64,000 nucleotides of DNA from Streptomyces sp. NBC_01439. GTDB taxonomy: Bacteria; Actinomycetota; Actinomycetes; Streptomycetales; Streptomycetaceae. The stretch's first letter is position 1, and each line of letters opens with the position of its first letter. Made by a program: the position numbers and the translations under genes. A model generated the notes under the pieces. The model saw only the letters and a list, made by a program, of their open reading frames with translations, searched no databases and had not been told where the DNA came from. The stretch spans positions 4,717,501 to 4,781,500 of the forward strand of contig NZ_CP109487.1 of the NCBI RefSeq assembly GCF_036227605.1, in the 5' to 3' direction. This document shows, in pieces, positions 44,799-52,184 of this stretch.

Positions 44799-45152
44799 CC
44801 TGGGCTTCTGTGGGGTCGCCCAAGGCGAGGGGGCTGGTGTTCGGAGGATCCGTACGGGGATCAACCCTCCGTGCGCATGCTGCAATCCGTGCAGGCCGTA
44901 AGACACACAACAGGCCAAGCACCTACGAACCGGGATGCACGTCAGGCCCGGGGCGGTCCCTCCGCGAGGGGCCGAACGGCGGGGAGCGGGACGCCTTGAT
45001 TCGGGCGGGCGCTGGACGCCGGGCGTACGGGATCCAGACCACCGGACTCCGTGTTCCCGAGTACCCGAAGGAAGACAGCATGAGCAAGCACGTCCTGGCC
45101 CAGAACCAGTACGGCAAGGCCGAGAACCGCATCGTGAAGGTCACCCGCAAGG

Positions 45153-45197
45153 GCGCAGGGGGCACCTCCCAGACGGAGTCTGGGGGAGGCTCCTGGC
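45153..45197 (+). repeat. Palindromic DNA element inserted in frame in uricase
   Basis: CTCCCAGACGGAGTCTGGGG and its flanks form an imperfect palindrome. It encodes GAGGTSQTESGGGSW, which has no place in the uricase family between KVTRKG and HEIRDLNVSVAL. A related element at 62966-63011 encodes GAPGGSPRTESGGGA in an unrelated protein. Confidence 0.65.
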
Positions 45198-45674
45198 ACG
45201 AGATCCGCGACCTCAACGTCTCGGTCGCGCTCCGCGGCGAATTCCGCGACGTCCACCTCACCGGCGACAACGCCAACTGCCTGCCGACGGACACCACCAA
45301 GAACACGGTGTACGCCTTCGGCAAGGAGCACGGCATCGACTCTCCCGAGGCCTTCGGCATCCTGCTCGCCAAGCACTTCGTCTCCTCGCAGCAGCCGATC
45401 CGCGAGGCCCAGATCCGCATCGAGGAGTACGTGTGGGACCGCATCCCGGTCCCCACGCGCAAGGAGCAGCACTCCTTCGTCCGCAAGGGCCAGGAGGTGC
45501 GCACCGCGCAAATCACCTACAGCGAGACGACGGGCCTGCAGGTCATCTCGGGTCTGAAGGACCTGACGGTGATGAACTCGACCAATTCCGAGTTCCACGG
45601 CTACATCAAGGACAAGTACACGACCCTGCAGGAGGCGTACGACCGCATCCTGGCGACCAAGGTCACCGCGCGCT

Positions 45675-45706
45675 GGGCGCACTCGGCGCTGGGCGCACTC
45701 GGCGCT
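45675..45706 (+). repeat. 16-bp tandem duplication in uricase
   Basis: GGGCGCACTCGGCGCT is present twice in a row. In the restored single-copy sequence a 7-base direct repeat GCGCTGG flanks the 9 bases GCGCACTCG. Slippage between those repeats adds exactly 16 bases, which explains the duplication and the +1 frameshift. Confidence 0.9.
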
Positions 45707-46057
45707 GGCCGCCGACGAGGCCGGCTACGACTGGGACCAGGCCTACAAGAAGGTCCGCAAGAACCTGCTGGAAGCCTTCGCGGAGACCTACTCGTACTCG
45801 CTGCAGCAGACCCTGAACCAGATGGCCGAGCGGGTGCTCGACAACTGCGCCAAGGTCAACGAGGTGCGCCTGAACCTCCCCAACAAGCACCACTTCCTCG
45901 TCGACCTGGAGCCCTTCGGCCTCAAGAACGACAACGAGGTCTACTTCGCGGCGGACCGGATGTACGGCCTGATCGAGGGCACCATCCACCGCGACGGCGT
46001 ACAGCCGGTGATCGCGACGTCCGACTGGATCGTCGCCTGACGCACGGGTGAACGCCC

Positions 46058-46094
46058 GTTCGGCCCGGACCGCGTCGCGGGGTCCGGGCCGAAC
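46058..46094. terminator. Terminator after uricase
   Basis: A perfect 14-base stem (GTTCGGCCCGGACC and complement) with a 9-base loop lies between the uricase end and the convergent phosphatase-like gene. Confidence 0.8.
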
Positions 46095-46105
46095 CGTTTC
46101 GCCCG

Positions 46106-46576
46106 CTACGGCCCGTCCTGCTCCTGCTCGTCCTGCGGTTGCCCGACCAGCAGGTTCCAGCGCCCCGACCGCCCGGTGAGGGTGGTCACCGACTCCGGCC
46201 GCACGTCGAGCCGCCAGAAGGCCGCCGCGGGCAACTCCAGGGCGTGCACCACGGCCGCCCGGACGACCGCCTGCTCGACCACCACCCGGTGCGTGCCCTC
46301 GGCCAGGCCCGCCAGCTCCGCCCCGACGCGCGCGATCAGAGCGTCCACGGACTCCCCGCCCGGTGGCGCGTACGCGGGATCCGACAGCCAGGCGTGCACG
46401 GCCGCCGGGTCCCGGCCCGCCACCTCGTCCAGGGTGCGCCCGGCCCACTCACCCGTGGCCAGACCGCGCAGCCCCTCGTGGCCCGGGCAGGGCCGGGCGT
46501 GACCGAAGCGGCCCTGGCGGGCGGCTGCGTCCAGCGGGAAGGTGATGAGCCGAACTCGTACCAACGGGGTCTTCAT
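46106..46576 (-). CDS. Histidine-phosphatase-family protein lacking catalytic His
   Basis: 156 residues. The fold of the phosphoglycerate-mutase/histidine-phosphatase family can be traced (RVRLITFPLDAAARQGRFG, GEWAGRTLDEVAGRDPAAV, GGESVDALIARVGAEL, HRVVVEQAVVRAAVVHALEL). The RHG motif reads LITFPLDAA and the second His region reads VVEQAVVRAA, so neither catalytic His is in place. Relatives in Streptomyces also vary here. It is divergent from the B12-riboswitch cbtB-cbtA operon. Confidence 0.82.
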   Translation of the reverse strand: MKTPLVRVRLITFPLDAAARQGRFGHARPCPGHEGLRGLATGEWAGRTLDEVAGRDPAAVHAWLSDPAYAPPGGESVDALIARVGAELAGLAEGTHRVVVEQAVVRAAVVHALELPAAAFWRLDVRPESVTTLTGRSGRWNLLVGQPQDEQEQDGP

Positions 46577-46618
46577 AAGGGGAGCGTAAGCGCGGTACGG
46601 TCACAAATGGTTCAATTG

Positions 46619-46722
46619 ACTTACGACGGAACGACGGAAGCACGGTGAGAATCCGGCACGGTCGCGCCACTGTGAAGCCTCCCGGAGGGGAGGAAAGTCA
46701 GACCCGCCACCGTCGTAGCGAG
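46619..46722 (+). promoter_or_regulatory. Cobalamin (B12) riboswitch
   Basis: The conserved blocks occur in order: GAAGCACGGTGAGAATCCGG (46637-46656), GCCACTGTGAAGCC (46666-46679, the B12 box region) and GGAAAGTCAGACCC (46692-46705). A closing stem pairs TTACGACGG (46621-46629) with CCGTCGTAG (46710-46718). It ends about 40 bases before the cbtB start, in position to control translation or termination of the cobalt-uptake operon when adenosyl- or methylcobalamin is plentiful. Confidence 0.92.
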
Positions 46723-46763
46723 CACCACTGACCGGGACGCGTGTTCCCTCTGGAGGTTCTGCC

Positions 46764-46979
46764 ATGGCCCACTCCGCCGTGCCCACGACGAACTCACCCG
46801 CCGTCGCCCCCATCTCGCTCTCCGCGCTGGCCCCCTGGGCCGTCTTCGTCGGCGTCCTCATGCTCGTCCTGCTGTACTTCGTCGGCGCCGAGCAGGGCGC
46901 CACCTCGGTCTTCGAAGGGGAGACCATCCACGAGTGGCTGCACGACGGCCGCCACCTGCTCGGTTTCCCCTGCCACTGA
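46764..46979 (+). CDS. cbtB: CbtB, cobalt transporter subunit
   Basis: 71 residues. One transmembrane helix (APWAVFVGVLMLVLLYFVG, about 22-40) followed by a short tail HEWLHDGRHLLGFPCH with several His and a Cys near the end that may bind metal, as known for CbtB. GGAGG lies before the ATG. The riboswitch upstream and cbtA downstream confirm the call. Confidence 0.93.
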   Translation: MAHSAVPTTNSPAVAPISLSALAPWAVFVGVLMLVLLYFVGAEQGATSVFEGETIHEWLHDGRHLLGFPCH

Positions 46980-47021
46980 TTCCCCTGCCAGTGACCGACG
47001 TCTCAGCAAGGGAACAGAACG

Positions 47022-47789
47022 ATGACTTCCCCTTCTCCGGGTGGGGTCTCCCCCCGCACCCTGCTCGTCCGCGGCATGCTCGCCGGCCTGCTGGCCGGCG
47101 TGGCCGCCTTCCTCGTCGCCTACCTCCTCGGTGAGTCCAAGGTGGACGCGGCGATCGCCATCGAGGAAGCCGCCGCGGCCGGTCACGACCACGGTGAGGA
47201 CGCGCCGGTCAGCCGGGCCCTCCAGGCCACGGCCGGGCTCGGTACCGGCGTCCTGCTCTACGCGGTGGCGCTCGGCGGCATCGCCGCGCTCGTCTACTGC
47301 TTCGCCCTGGGCCGCATCGGCCGCTTCGGCTCGCGGGCCACGGCGGCACTGGTCACCGGGGGTCTGTACGTCACCGTGACGCTGGTGCCGTTCTTCAAGT
47401 ACCCCGCCAATCCCCCCGCCGTGGGCGATCCCGGGACCGCCGCCCGGCGGACCGCCCTCTACCTCCTGATGATCGCCCTGAGCGTGCTGCTGGCGGCCGG
47501 GGCGCTGATCCTCGGGCGACGGCTCGCACCGAAGCTCGGCAACTGGAACGCGTCGGTCGTCGCCGGCGCGGCCTTCGCCCTGGCCATCGGCCTCTCCTAC
47601 GCCCTGCTGCCCGGCATCAACGAGGTCCCTCCGGGCTTCCCCGCCGCGCTGATCTGGGAGTTCCGCCTCGCGTCCCTGGCCATCCAGACGGCACTGTGGA
47701 CGACTTTCGGCCTGGCTTTCGGTTTTCTAGCCGAACGAGCCCTTGTGCCCGCCCCCGGACCCAAGGAGGCTGTGCAGCCGACGAGTTGA
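47022..47789 (+). CDS. cbtA: CbtA, cobalt transporter
   Basis: 255 residues with five to six hydrophobic helices: TLLVRGMLAGLLAGVAAFLV at the start, LGTGVLLYAVALGGIAALVY, TAALVTGGLYVTVTLVPFFK. The loops contain the CbtA features AGHDHGEDAPVSRALQATAG (a His-rich metal site) and KYPANPPAVGDP. It imports Co2+ for cobalamin synthesis together with CbtB. It starts 42 bases after cbtB. Confidence 0.94.
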   Translation: MTSPSPGGVSPRTLLVRGMLAGLLAGVAAFLVAYLLGESKVDAAIAIEEAAAAGHDHGEDAPVSRALQATAGLGTGVLLYAVALGGIAALVYCFALGRIGRFGSRATAALVTGGLYVTVTLVPFFKYPANPPAVGDPGTAARRTALYLLMIALSVLLAAGALILGRRLAPKLGNWNASVVAGAAFALAIGLSYALLPGINEVPPGFPAALIWEFRLASLAIQTALWTTFGLAFGFLAERALVPAPGPKEAVQPTS

Positions 47790-47810
47790 GCACGAGGGGG
47801 CCGGTAGTAC

Positions 47811-48059
47811 ATGGCGACGGCGATCAGGCAATGGCGGGGCTGGACGGGTGCGGCCCCGTTCTGGCTGAACTCGCTCCTGCTGCTCCTGGCCCCCTGCTGC
47901 GCCGTGACGCTCTTCGGCCAGATCGGGATCATCGCCGCGCTGGCCGCACTGGGCGGCCTGGCCCGCCACCTCTGGTACGGCGACTACGGCCACCCGGCCG
48001 TACACCTGGCCGGGGCGCTGATGGGGGCGGGCGCGGCCGCCCTCGTCATGTGTGGTTAG
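47811..48059 (+). CDS. Small membrane protein in the B12-regulated operon
   Basis: 82 residues starting 21 bases after cbtA, behind GAGGGGG. Two or three hydrophobic segments (FWLNSLLLLLAPCCAVTLFG, IIAALAALGGLARHL, AVHLAGALMGAGAAALVM). A Cys-Cys pair in the first helix (APCCAV) is notable. I recognise no family. Its place suggests a helper of cobalt uptake or handling. Confidence 0.75.
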   Translation: MATAIRQWRGWTGAAPFWLNSLLLLLAPCCAVTLFGQIGIIAALAALGGLARHLWYGDYGHPAVHLAGALMGAGAAALVMCG

Positions 48060-48271
48060 GAGCGTTCGGCCCCTCACCCGTTCGGGCGCATGGGCACCAC
48101 CCCGGGCATCCGGCCGACGGACCCTTCGCGAACTGCGAAGACTCCCCGATCGGGCGACGACACGCCCGTGACGCCACGTCAGTCCACCGTGTTGCACGGA
48201 GTACCGACGGGCAGAGGAGGTGTCCACTGCTCACATGACCCGGCCGCCCGAGCCGGACTGGAGGGAATCCC

Positions 48272-48871
48272 ATGCCCCGCGCCAAGTGGGCCGTCGCTTC
48301 GCTGACGGTGGTCCTGCTGTCCACCGGCATCGCGGCGTTGCAACGGACCGAGGGTGCCCGGCCCGCGGCCGTGACCACCGACGACGCGCTGCCCTCCCGG
48401 GCGTTGGGGCTGTCGGGCCACCGCCGTCTGGTGCGGGAGCTGGAACAGTCCGGCGAACACGCCGCCGGCACGGGGACCCGGTCCCCGAGCGCCGCCCACG
48501 GGCCGCTGCGCACGGTCACCGGACCCCTGCGGGCCGCCCGCCCGCTGCGGCTGCGCATTCCGAGCCTGGACGTGGACGTACCGCTGACCGGCGGCCGTAC
48601 GGAGTACGCCTGGGACACCGGGAGTCCGGCACCGGGTACGGCCGGGACCGCCGTGGTGACGGTGGCGGGGCTTCGCCTCGACGAGTTGCGGCGGGGCCGG
48701 ACCATCGAGATCCCCCGGGCGGACAGTCGTACGGCCGTGTTCACCATCGTACGGATCTCACCGGGCAGGGCCTCCGGCCACGAGGGCGCGCACGGCCGGG
48801 CCCAACTGCGGGTGGTCGGCGGCGAGACCGCCGTACTGGCCCGGCTGACCGGGCAGCGCCGCACTCGCTGA
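48272..48871 (+). CDS. Class-F sortase-like protein without catalytic His and Cys
   Basis: 199 residues. N-terminal membrane segment or signal (AVASLTVVLLSTGIAAL), then a sortase-like domain from about residue 95: LRLRIPSLDVDVPL, DTGSPAPGTAGTAVVTVAGL, ELRRGRTIEIPRADSRTAVF, QLRVVGGETAVLARL. In class F sortases the third block has AGH (catalytic His) and the last has TCGG (catalytic Cys); here these read VAGL and VVGG. The fold seems kept and the active site lost. Role unknown. Confidence 0.78.
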   Translation: MPRAKWAVASLTVVLLSTGIAALQRTEGARPAAVTTDDALPSRALGLSGHRRLVRELEQSGEHAAGTGTRSPSAAHGPLRTVTGPLRAARPLRLRIPSLDVDVPLTGGRTEYAWDTGSPAPGTAGTAVVTVAGLRLDELRRGRTIEIPRADSRTAVFTIVRISPGRASGHEGAHGRAQLRVVGGETAVLARLTGQRRTR

Positions 48872-48964
48872 GACCACCGGATCGGGCGACGTCCTGTCAG
48901 CCGAGGGGGGTGTCTTCGTCCCCCGGTCGGGGGCTTCTCGGGGTCCACCCGGGAGTCGTCCGGC

Positions 48965-49375
48965 GTGGCGGGGCAGACCCCTCGCATGAGCGGCGGGAGG
49001 CACCACGCGCGTTCGGCACTGGCCAGGGCTCTGACCGTGGCCTGTGTCGTGCTGCTGTGCGTCTTCGGAGCCGGTCCGGCCGGCGCCGAAGCGGCCGAGT
49101 TCCGCCCCGCGACGTCCTCCGCGCCCGTCGCGCCGGGCGCCCCGGCAGAGTCTCCCGAACCCGGCGAGGGCCAGTCCGATCCGGCTCCGGCCCCTGATCC
49201 CGAAGCGCGGGCGGCCGTACGGACGGTCACGCGCGGGCTGTCCGGCGTACGGCGGGGACCGCTCGCGGTGTTTCACGTGGAACATGCGGTTGCCCCGGCG
49301 TGCGGGCCCGCCGCGGAGGCGGCCGAACCGGCCCTGTCCCGGCGGGCGGTGCGGAGCGTGGTGCTGCGCTGCTGA
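48965..49375 (+). CDS. Small secreted protein carrying a parS-like site in its gene
   Basis: 136 residues from GTG 48965 (ATG 48986 is the alternative). Signal peptide or membrane anchor (ALARALTVACVVLLCVFGAG, about 17-37), then an Ala/Pro/Glu-rich spacer and a basic C-terminal half. The segment PLAVFHVEHAV is encoded by TTTCACGTGGAACA, a near-match to the ParB-binding site parS, which explains the odd FHVEH peptide. No family recognised; it could be largely a carrier of the site. Confidence 0.6.
   Translation: MAGQTPRMSGGRHHARSALARALTVACVVLLCVFGAGPAGAEAAEFRPATSSAPVAPGAPAESPEPGEGQSDPAPAPDPEARAAVRTVTRGLSGVRRGPLAVFHVEHAVAPACGPAAEAAEPALSRRAVRSVVLRC
49269..49284. other. parS-like ParB-binding site
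   Basis: TGTTTCACGTGGAACA differs from the consensus TGTTTCACGTGAAACA by one base. It is inside a coding region. Streptomyces chromosomes carry about twenty such sites, mostly in the region around oriC. Confidence 0.7.
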
Positions 49376-49432
49376 GCGGACCGAGGTCCGAACGCAGCCC
49401 CCACACCCCCTTGAGCACCGTGAGGTTCCGCC

Positions 49433-49633
49433 ATGCCCATCGACCCGTACGCCGCACTGAACGCCATGCTCCGCGCCGAGGTCACCCGGTTCTCCCCGCC
49501 GGTCCGGCAGACCGAGCCGGCCGCGTCGCCGAAGACCACGGCCACGGCCACGGCCACGGCCACCGCCACGGCCACGGCCGTCGAGGCCGAGAGCGAACCT
49601 CAGCCGACCGCCCCGGCGGATCCGGCCGCGTAG
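49433..49633 (+). CDS. Small protein with Thr-Ala repeats
   Basis: 66 residues. MPIDPYAALNAMLRAEVTRF is a coherent N-terminal helix; the second half has eight Thr-Ala pairs encoded by GCCACG hexamers (49535-49580), then an acidic Pro-rich tail. GAGG lies about 8 bases before the ATG. I believe similar short proteins exist in other Streptomyces, but function is unknown. Confidence 0.6.
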   Translation: MPIDPYAALNAMLRAEVTRFSPPVRQTEPAASPKTTATATATATATATAVEAESEPQPTAPADPAA

Positions 49634-49642
49634 GAACCGCGC

Positions 49643-49689
49643 GGACGCGCCAGGAGCGCCGGGGGGCAACCGGCGCTCCCGGCGCGTCC
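49643..49689. terminator. Large terminator hairpin
   Basis: A 20-base stem with a single mismatch (49643-49662 with 49670-49689) and a 7-base loop lies between the small Thr-Ala-repeat gene and the convergent membrane-protein gene. Confidence 0.8.
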
Positions 49690-49718
49690 CGGCCGTGCGA
49701 CCGGCTCGGTCCTCGTGC

Positions 49719-50126
49719 TCAGTCCTCGTGCGTGTAGTAGCGGTAGAACGCCGCCAGACCGACGCCCGCGGCCACGGCGAGGCCCACCACCACGGCCTTG
49801 AGGATCGACTGGTCGGTGAGGCTGTGCAGGTAGCCCACGGCGATGCCGCCGAAGGCTCCGTACGCGGCGGCGTGGACCTCGCGCATCATCCGGGGACCGA
49901 CCCTGGCCAGGCCGAACATGATCCCTGCGAAGACCACGCCGCACAGGATCCCGAAGAAGACGTTGGCCGTGGTCACCGGACCCGCCTGGCGTTCGATGAA
50001 AGCGGCCCAGAATCCGTAGACGAGTCCGAGGAGCACGGGCCCGACGAACGCGCTCTTGTGCAGGTGGGTCTTGCTCGCCGTCTGCCGGCGCTGCCGCCCG
50101 AAGGCGCTGGGTGCCGCATGTGCCAT
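49719..50126 (-). CDS. Conserved membrane protein, four helices
   Basis: 135 residues from ATG 50126. Hydrophobic segments: AFVGPVLLGLVYGFWAAFI, TANVFFGILCGVVFAGIMFG, AAAYGAFGGIAVGYLHSL, AVVVGLAVAAGVGLAAFY. The N-terminus is basic (SAFGRQRRQTASKTHLHKS). The family is common in Streptomyces with no assigned role. Confidence 0.85.
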   Translation of the reverse strand: MAHAAPSAFGRQRRQTASKTHLHKSAFVGPVLLGLVYGFWAAFIERQAGPVTTANVFFGILCGVVFAGIMFGLARVGPRMMREVHAAAYGAFGGIAVGYLHSLTDQSILKAVVVGLAVAAGVGLAAFYRYYTHED

Positions 50127-50192
50127 GACGGGCTCCTCTCTCCCATCATCCAGGGCACACCCGCCGCCCCCGGGCGGCAAGTGGATCAGCGG

Positions 50193-50591
50193 TCAGGGCG
50201 TGCGCACGGCCACCGCGTCGATCTCGAAGAGCATGTCGGGCAGGGCCAGCGCGGCAACGCCGATCAGGGTCTGGGCGGGCAGTTCGGTCCCCCAGGTGGC
50301 GTGCAGCTGCTTCAGCAGGACCTCGAGCTTCTGCTGGTCGTGGCCGACGACGTAGGTGCCGATGCGGACCACGTCAAGGGGGCCGAGGCCGACGGCCGCG
50401 AGGGCGGTACGGAGGTTGGCGAAGGCCCGCTCCACCTGGTCGGCGAAGTCCCCGGAGACGACGTGGCCGTGCTCGTCGGAGCCGTACTGCCCGGCTATGA
50501 ACACCTGCTCGCCGGGTGCGGAGACGATGTGGCTGTAGCCGTATCCGGTCGGGGTGTGGAGTCCTGCCGGGTTGATGATGCTGCGCGTCAT
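50193..50591 (-). CDS. RidA-family (YjgF/Rid) protein
   Basis: 132 residues. Family marks: GYSHIVSAPGEQVFIAGQYG, QVERAFANLRTALAAVGLG, VVRIGTYVVGH, PAQTLIGVAALALPDMLFEI. The Arg that binds the imine substrate in RidA proper (usually near PxRT/S) is replaced here by PAQT, so it may belong to a Rid subgroup with another function. It lies downstream of an Rrf2 gene in the same direction. Confidence 0.92.
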   Translation of the reverse strand: MTRSIINPAGLHTPTGYGYSHIVSAPGEQVFIAGQYGSDEHGHVVSGDFADQVERAFANLRTALAAVGLGPLDVVRIGTYVVGHDQQKLEVLLKQLHATWGTELPAQTLIGVAALALPDMLFEIDAVAVRTP

Positions 50592-50660
50592 GCCGAGCTC
50601 CCTTTTTCCGTTTCCGTTTCCGTACGTGCGGTGTGGTGCTCCGTGTGCTCCGTGGTGCGG

Positions 50661-51155
50661 CTACCGTGCGGCGAGCCAGGCACGGAGCCGTTCGGGGGCC
50701 TCGGGGGCCTGCCGTTCGGCCTGTTGCCGGATCTCGTCGAGGTTCTGGGCCGCCAGTGCCCTGCGCCAGGCCAGTTCGGCCCGTGTCATGGCGTGCGCGA
50801 TGGCGCAGTCGGCGGCGCCCTTCTCCGGGGCGGAGTCCGCCGGTTCGCCGGCGCCGGGCCCCTGCTGCCGGATCTCCGCGCACCGGAAGGCCTGCTCGGG
50901 CCCTTCGACGGCGGCGACCACGTCCATGAGCGAGATGGCGTCGAGCGGGCGGGCCAGCCGGAAGCCGCCCCGGGGGCCGGGGGTGGAGGTGAGGACGCCC
51001 GCCCGAGCCAGTGCCTGGAGCTGCTTGGTGAGGTAGGCCGCGGGCAGGTCGTGCCAGGCGGCGAGACGCGCCGCCGACACGGCACGGTCCGGGCCGCTCC
51101 AGGCCAGGTTGACGCAGCTGTGCAGCGCCCACTCGACGCCCTCGCTCATCTTCAT
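50661..51155 (-). CDS. Rrf2-family transcriptional regulator
   Basis: 164 residues. Winged helix: VSAARLAAWHDLPAAYLTKQ followed by ALARAGVLTSTPGPRGGFRL, the typical Rrf2 wing. Three Cys follow (CVNLAWSG early, FRCAEIRQQ, ADCAIAHAM), so redox or metal sensing is possible but they do not match the Fe-S IscR spacing. Its operator, a perfect palindrome, is 5 bases upstream of the start. It probably controls itself and the RidA gene behind it. Confidence 0.9.
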   Translation of the reverse strand: MKMSEGVEWALHSCVNLAWSGPDRAVSAARLAAWHDLPAAYLTKQLQALARAGVLTSTPGPRGGFRLARPLDAISLMDVVAAVEGPEQAFRCAEIRQQGPGAGEPADSAPEKGAADCAIAHAMTRAELAWRRALAAQNLDEIRQQAERQAPEAPERLRAWLAAR

Positions 51156-51159
51156 AATC

Positions 51160-51176
51160 TGGATATTAAATATCCA
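51160..51176. promoter_or_regulatory. Rrf2 operator palindrome
   Basis: TGGATATT-A-AATATCCA is a perfect 17-base palindrome in an otherwise GC-rich region. Placed between the Rrf2 start and the divergent membrane-protein gene, it likely overlaps the Rrf2 promoter. Confidence 0.75.
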
Positions 51177-51274
51177 GGATTATCGGCGCAAGGGTGCCGC
51201 TCCGTCCGACGGCCCACCACCCGCCCGCAGCAACACCGCTCGCGCCCGGCCCCGCGTCCGCATTCCCTGGTGAC

Positions 51275-52102
51275 GTGCGCACCATCCTGTCGACGGTACT
51301 CATCGTGCTCGTGGCCCTTCTGGTGCCCGCGAGCGCCGTCGCGTACTGGGCCGACCGCGAACTGGGCAACGCCGACCGGTACACCGCCGCCATGTCCCCC
51401 CTCGCCGAGAACCCGAAGGTGCAGGAGGTCGTCGTCACCCAGGTCACCCGCGCCCTCGCCGGCCAGATCGACGCGGGCCCCTTCCAGATCGGCGTGGACA
51501 CCCTGCTCGGCGAGGCCCTGCACTCCTTCGCCGGCACCCCCGCCTACCGGACCGCCTGGGACGCGGCCAACCGCGCCGCCCACGTCGCGTTCCTCGACGC
51601 GCTCACCACCGGCCACGGCGACGCCCTCACCATCGACCTCGCCCCCGTCATCGCGCAGGTCAGGGGCGACCTCGTCGCCGACGAGGTGCCCTTCGCCGAC
51701 CGCATCCCGGTGACCCACCTGACCGTGAAGGTCATGGAGTACGACAACCTCGCCGCTCTCCGGAAGGGCTTCCACATGCTCCAGGTCGCCGGCGTCTGGC
51801 TCCCCGTACTGACCCTGGTCCTGGCCGCGGCGGCCATCGCCGTCGCCGTCCACCGACGGCGCGCCGTCCTGGCCACCGGAGTGGGGCTCGCGGTCGGGGC
51901 CGGACTGCTGTGGCTCGCGGTGGACGTGTGCCGCCGGCTCACCCTGGACGACCTGCCCGCCGACATCGACCGGCCCGCCGCCGGGGCGGTGTACGACGCC
52001 CTCACGGCGTACCTGCGCACGACCGCCTGGGTGGTGCTGGCGATCGGGCTCGGCGCCGCACTCGCCGCATGGGTGATGGGCCGACTACGCCGCACCCCAT
52101 AA
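51275..52102 (+). CDS. Membrane protein of unknown function (three to four helices)
   Basis: 275 residues from GTG 51275. N-terminal helix (ILSTVLIVLVALLVPASAVA), a 150-residue extracytoplasmic helical region (YTAAMSPLAENPKVQEVVVT), and C-terminal helices (AGVWLPVLTLVLAAAAIAVA, LATGVGLAVGAGLLWLAV, WVVLAIGLGAALAAWVMG). The pattern recurs in actinobacterial integral membrane proteins with no known role. The FUSC-type gene follows 82 bases later. Confidence 0.87.
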   Translation: MRTILSTVLIVLVALLVPASAVAYWADRELGNADRYTAAMSPLAENPKVQEVVVTQVTRALAGQIDAGPFQIGVDTLLGEALHSFAGTPAYRTAWDAANRAAHVAFLDALTTGHGDALTIDLAPVIAQVRGDLVADEVPFADRIPVTHLTVKVMEYDNLAALRKGFHMLQVAGVWLPVLTLVLAAAAIAVAVHRRRAVLATGVGLAVGAGLLWLAVDVCRRLTLDDLPADIDRPAAGAVYDALTAYLRTTAWVVLAIGLGAALAAWVMGRLRRTP

Positions 52103-52184
52103 GCTCGGAAGGTACCAACACGCGCAGAACCATGTAGAAGATCACAGAAGCACCGATTCGCGAGCGGCGGGCACGGAAGCGGGA

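Larger units (their letters stand above)
45080..46040 (+). pseudogene. Urate oxidase (uricase), frameshifted by a 16-bp duplication
   Basis: The gene starts MSKHVLAQNQYGKAENRIVK behind GAAGGAAG and keeps uricase motifs: LPTDTTKNTVYAFGKEHGI, LLAKHFVSSQQP, IRIEEYVWDRI, TTGLQVISGLKDLTVMNSTN. At 45675-45706 a 16-base unit occurs twice in tandem. Removing one copy restores a perfect frame (TARWAHSALAADEAGYDWDQ, then the tail LPNKHHFLVDLEPFGLKNDN to the stop at 46040). As it stands, translation runs in a wrong frame and ends at 46051, losing the last 115 native residues including conserved catalytic-dimer parts. There is also an in-frame palindromic insert at 45153-45197. The enzyme would oxidise urate to 5-hydroxyisourate. 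Confidence 0.88.

Noticed and set aside
44799..45079. Possible further copy of the palindromic element upstream of uricase (around 44810-44840)
   Set aside because: A G/C-rich inverted segment is present, but it lacks the GACGGAGTC centre and does not align well with the two coding copies.
43688..46051. 787-codon frame covering the aminotransferase and uricase
   Set aside because: Only the part from 45080 is real (uricase start); the upstream part is a shifted-frame shadow of the aminotransferase.
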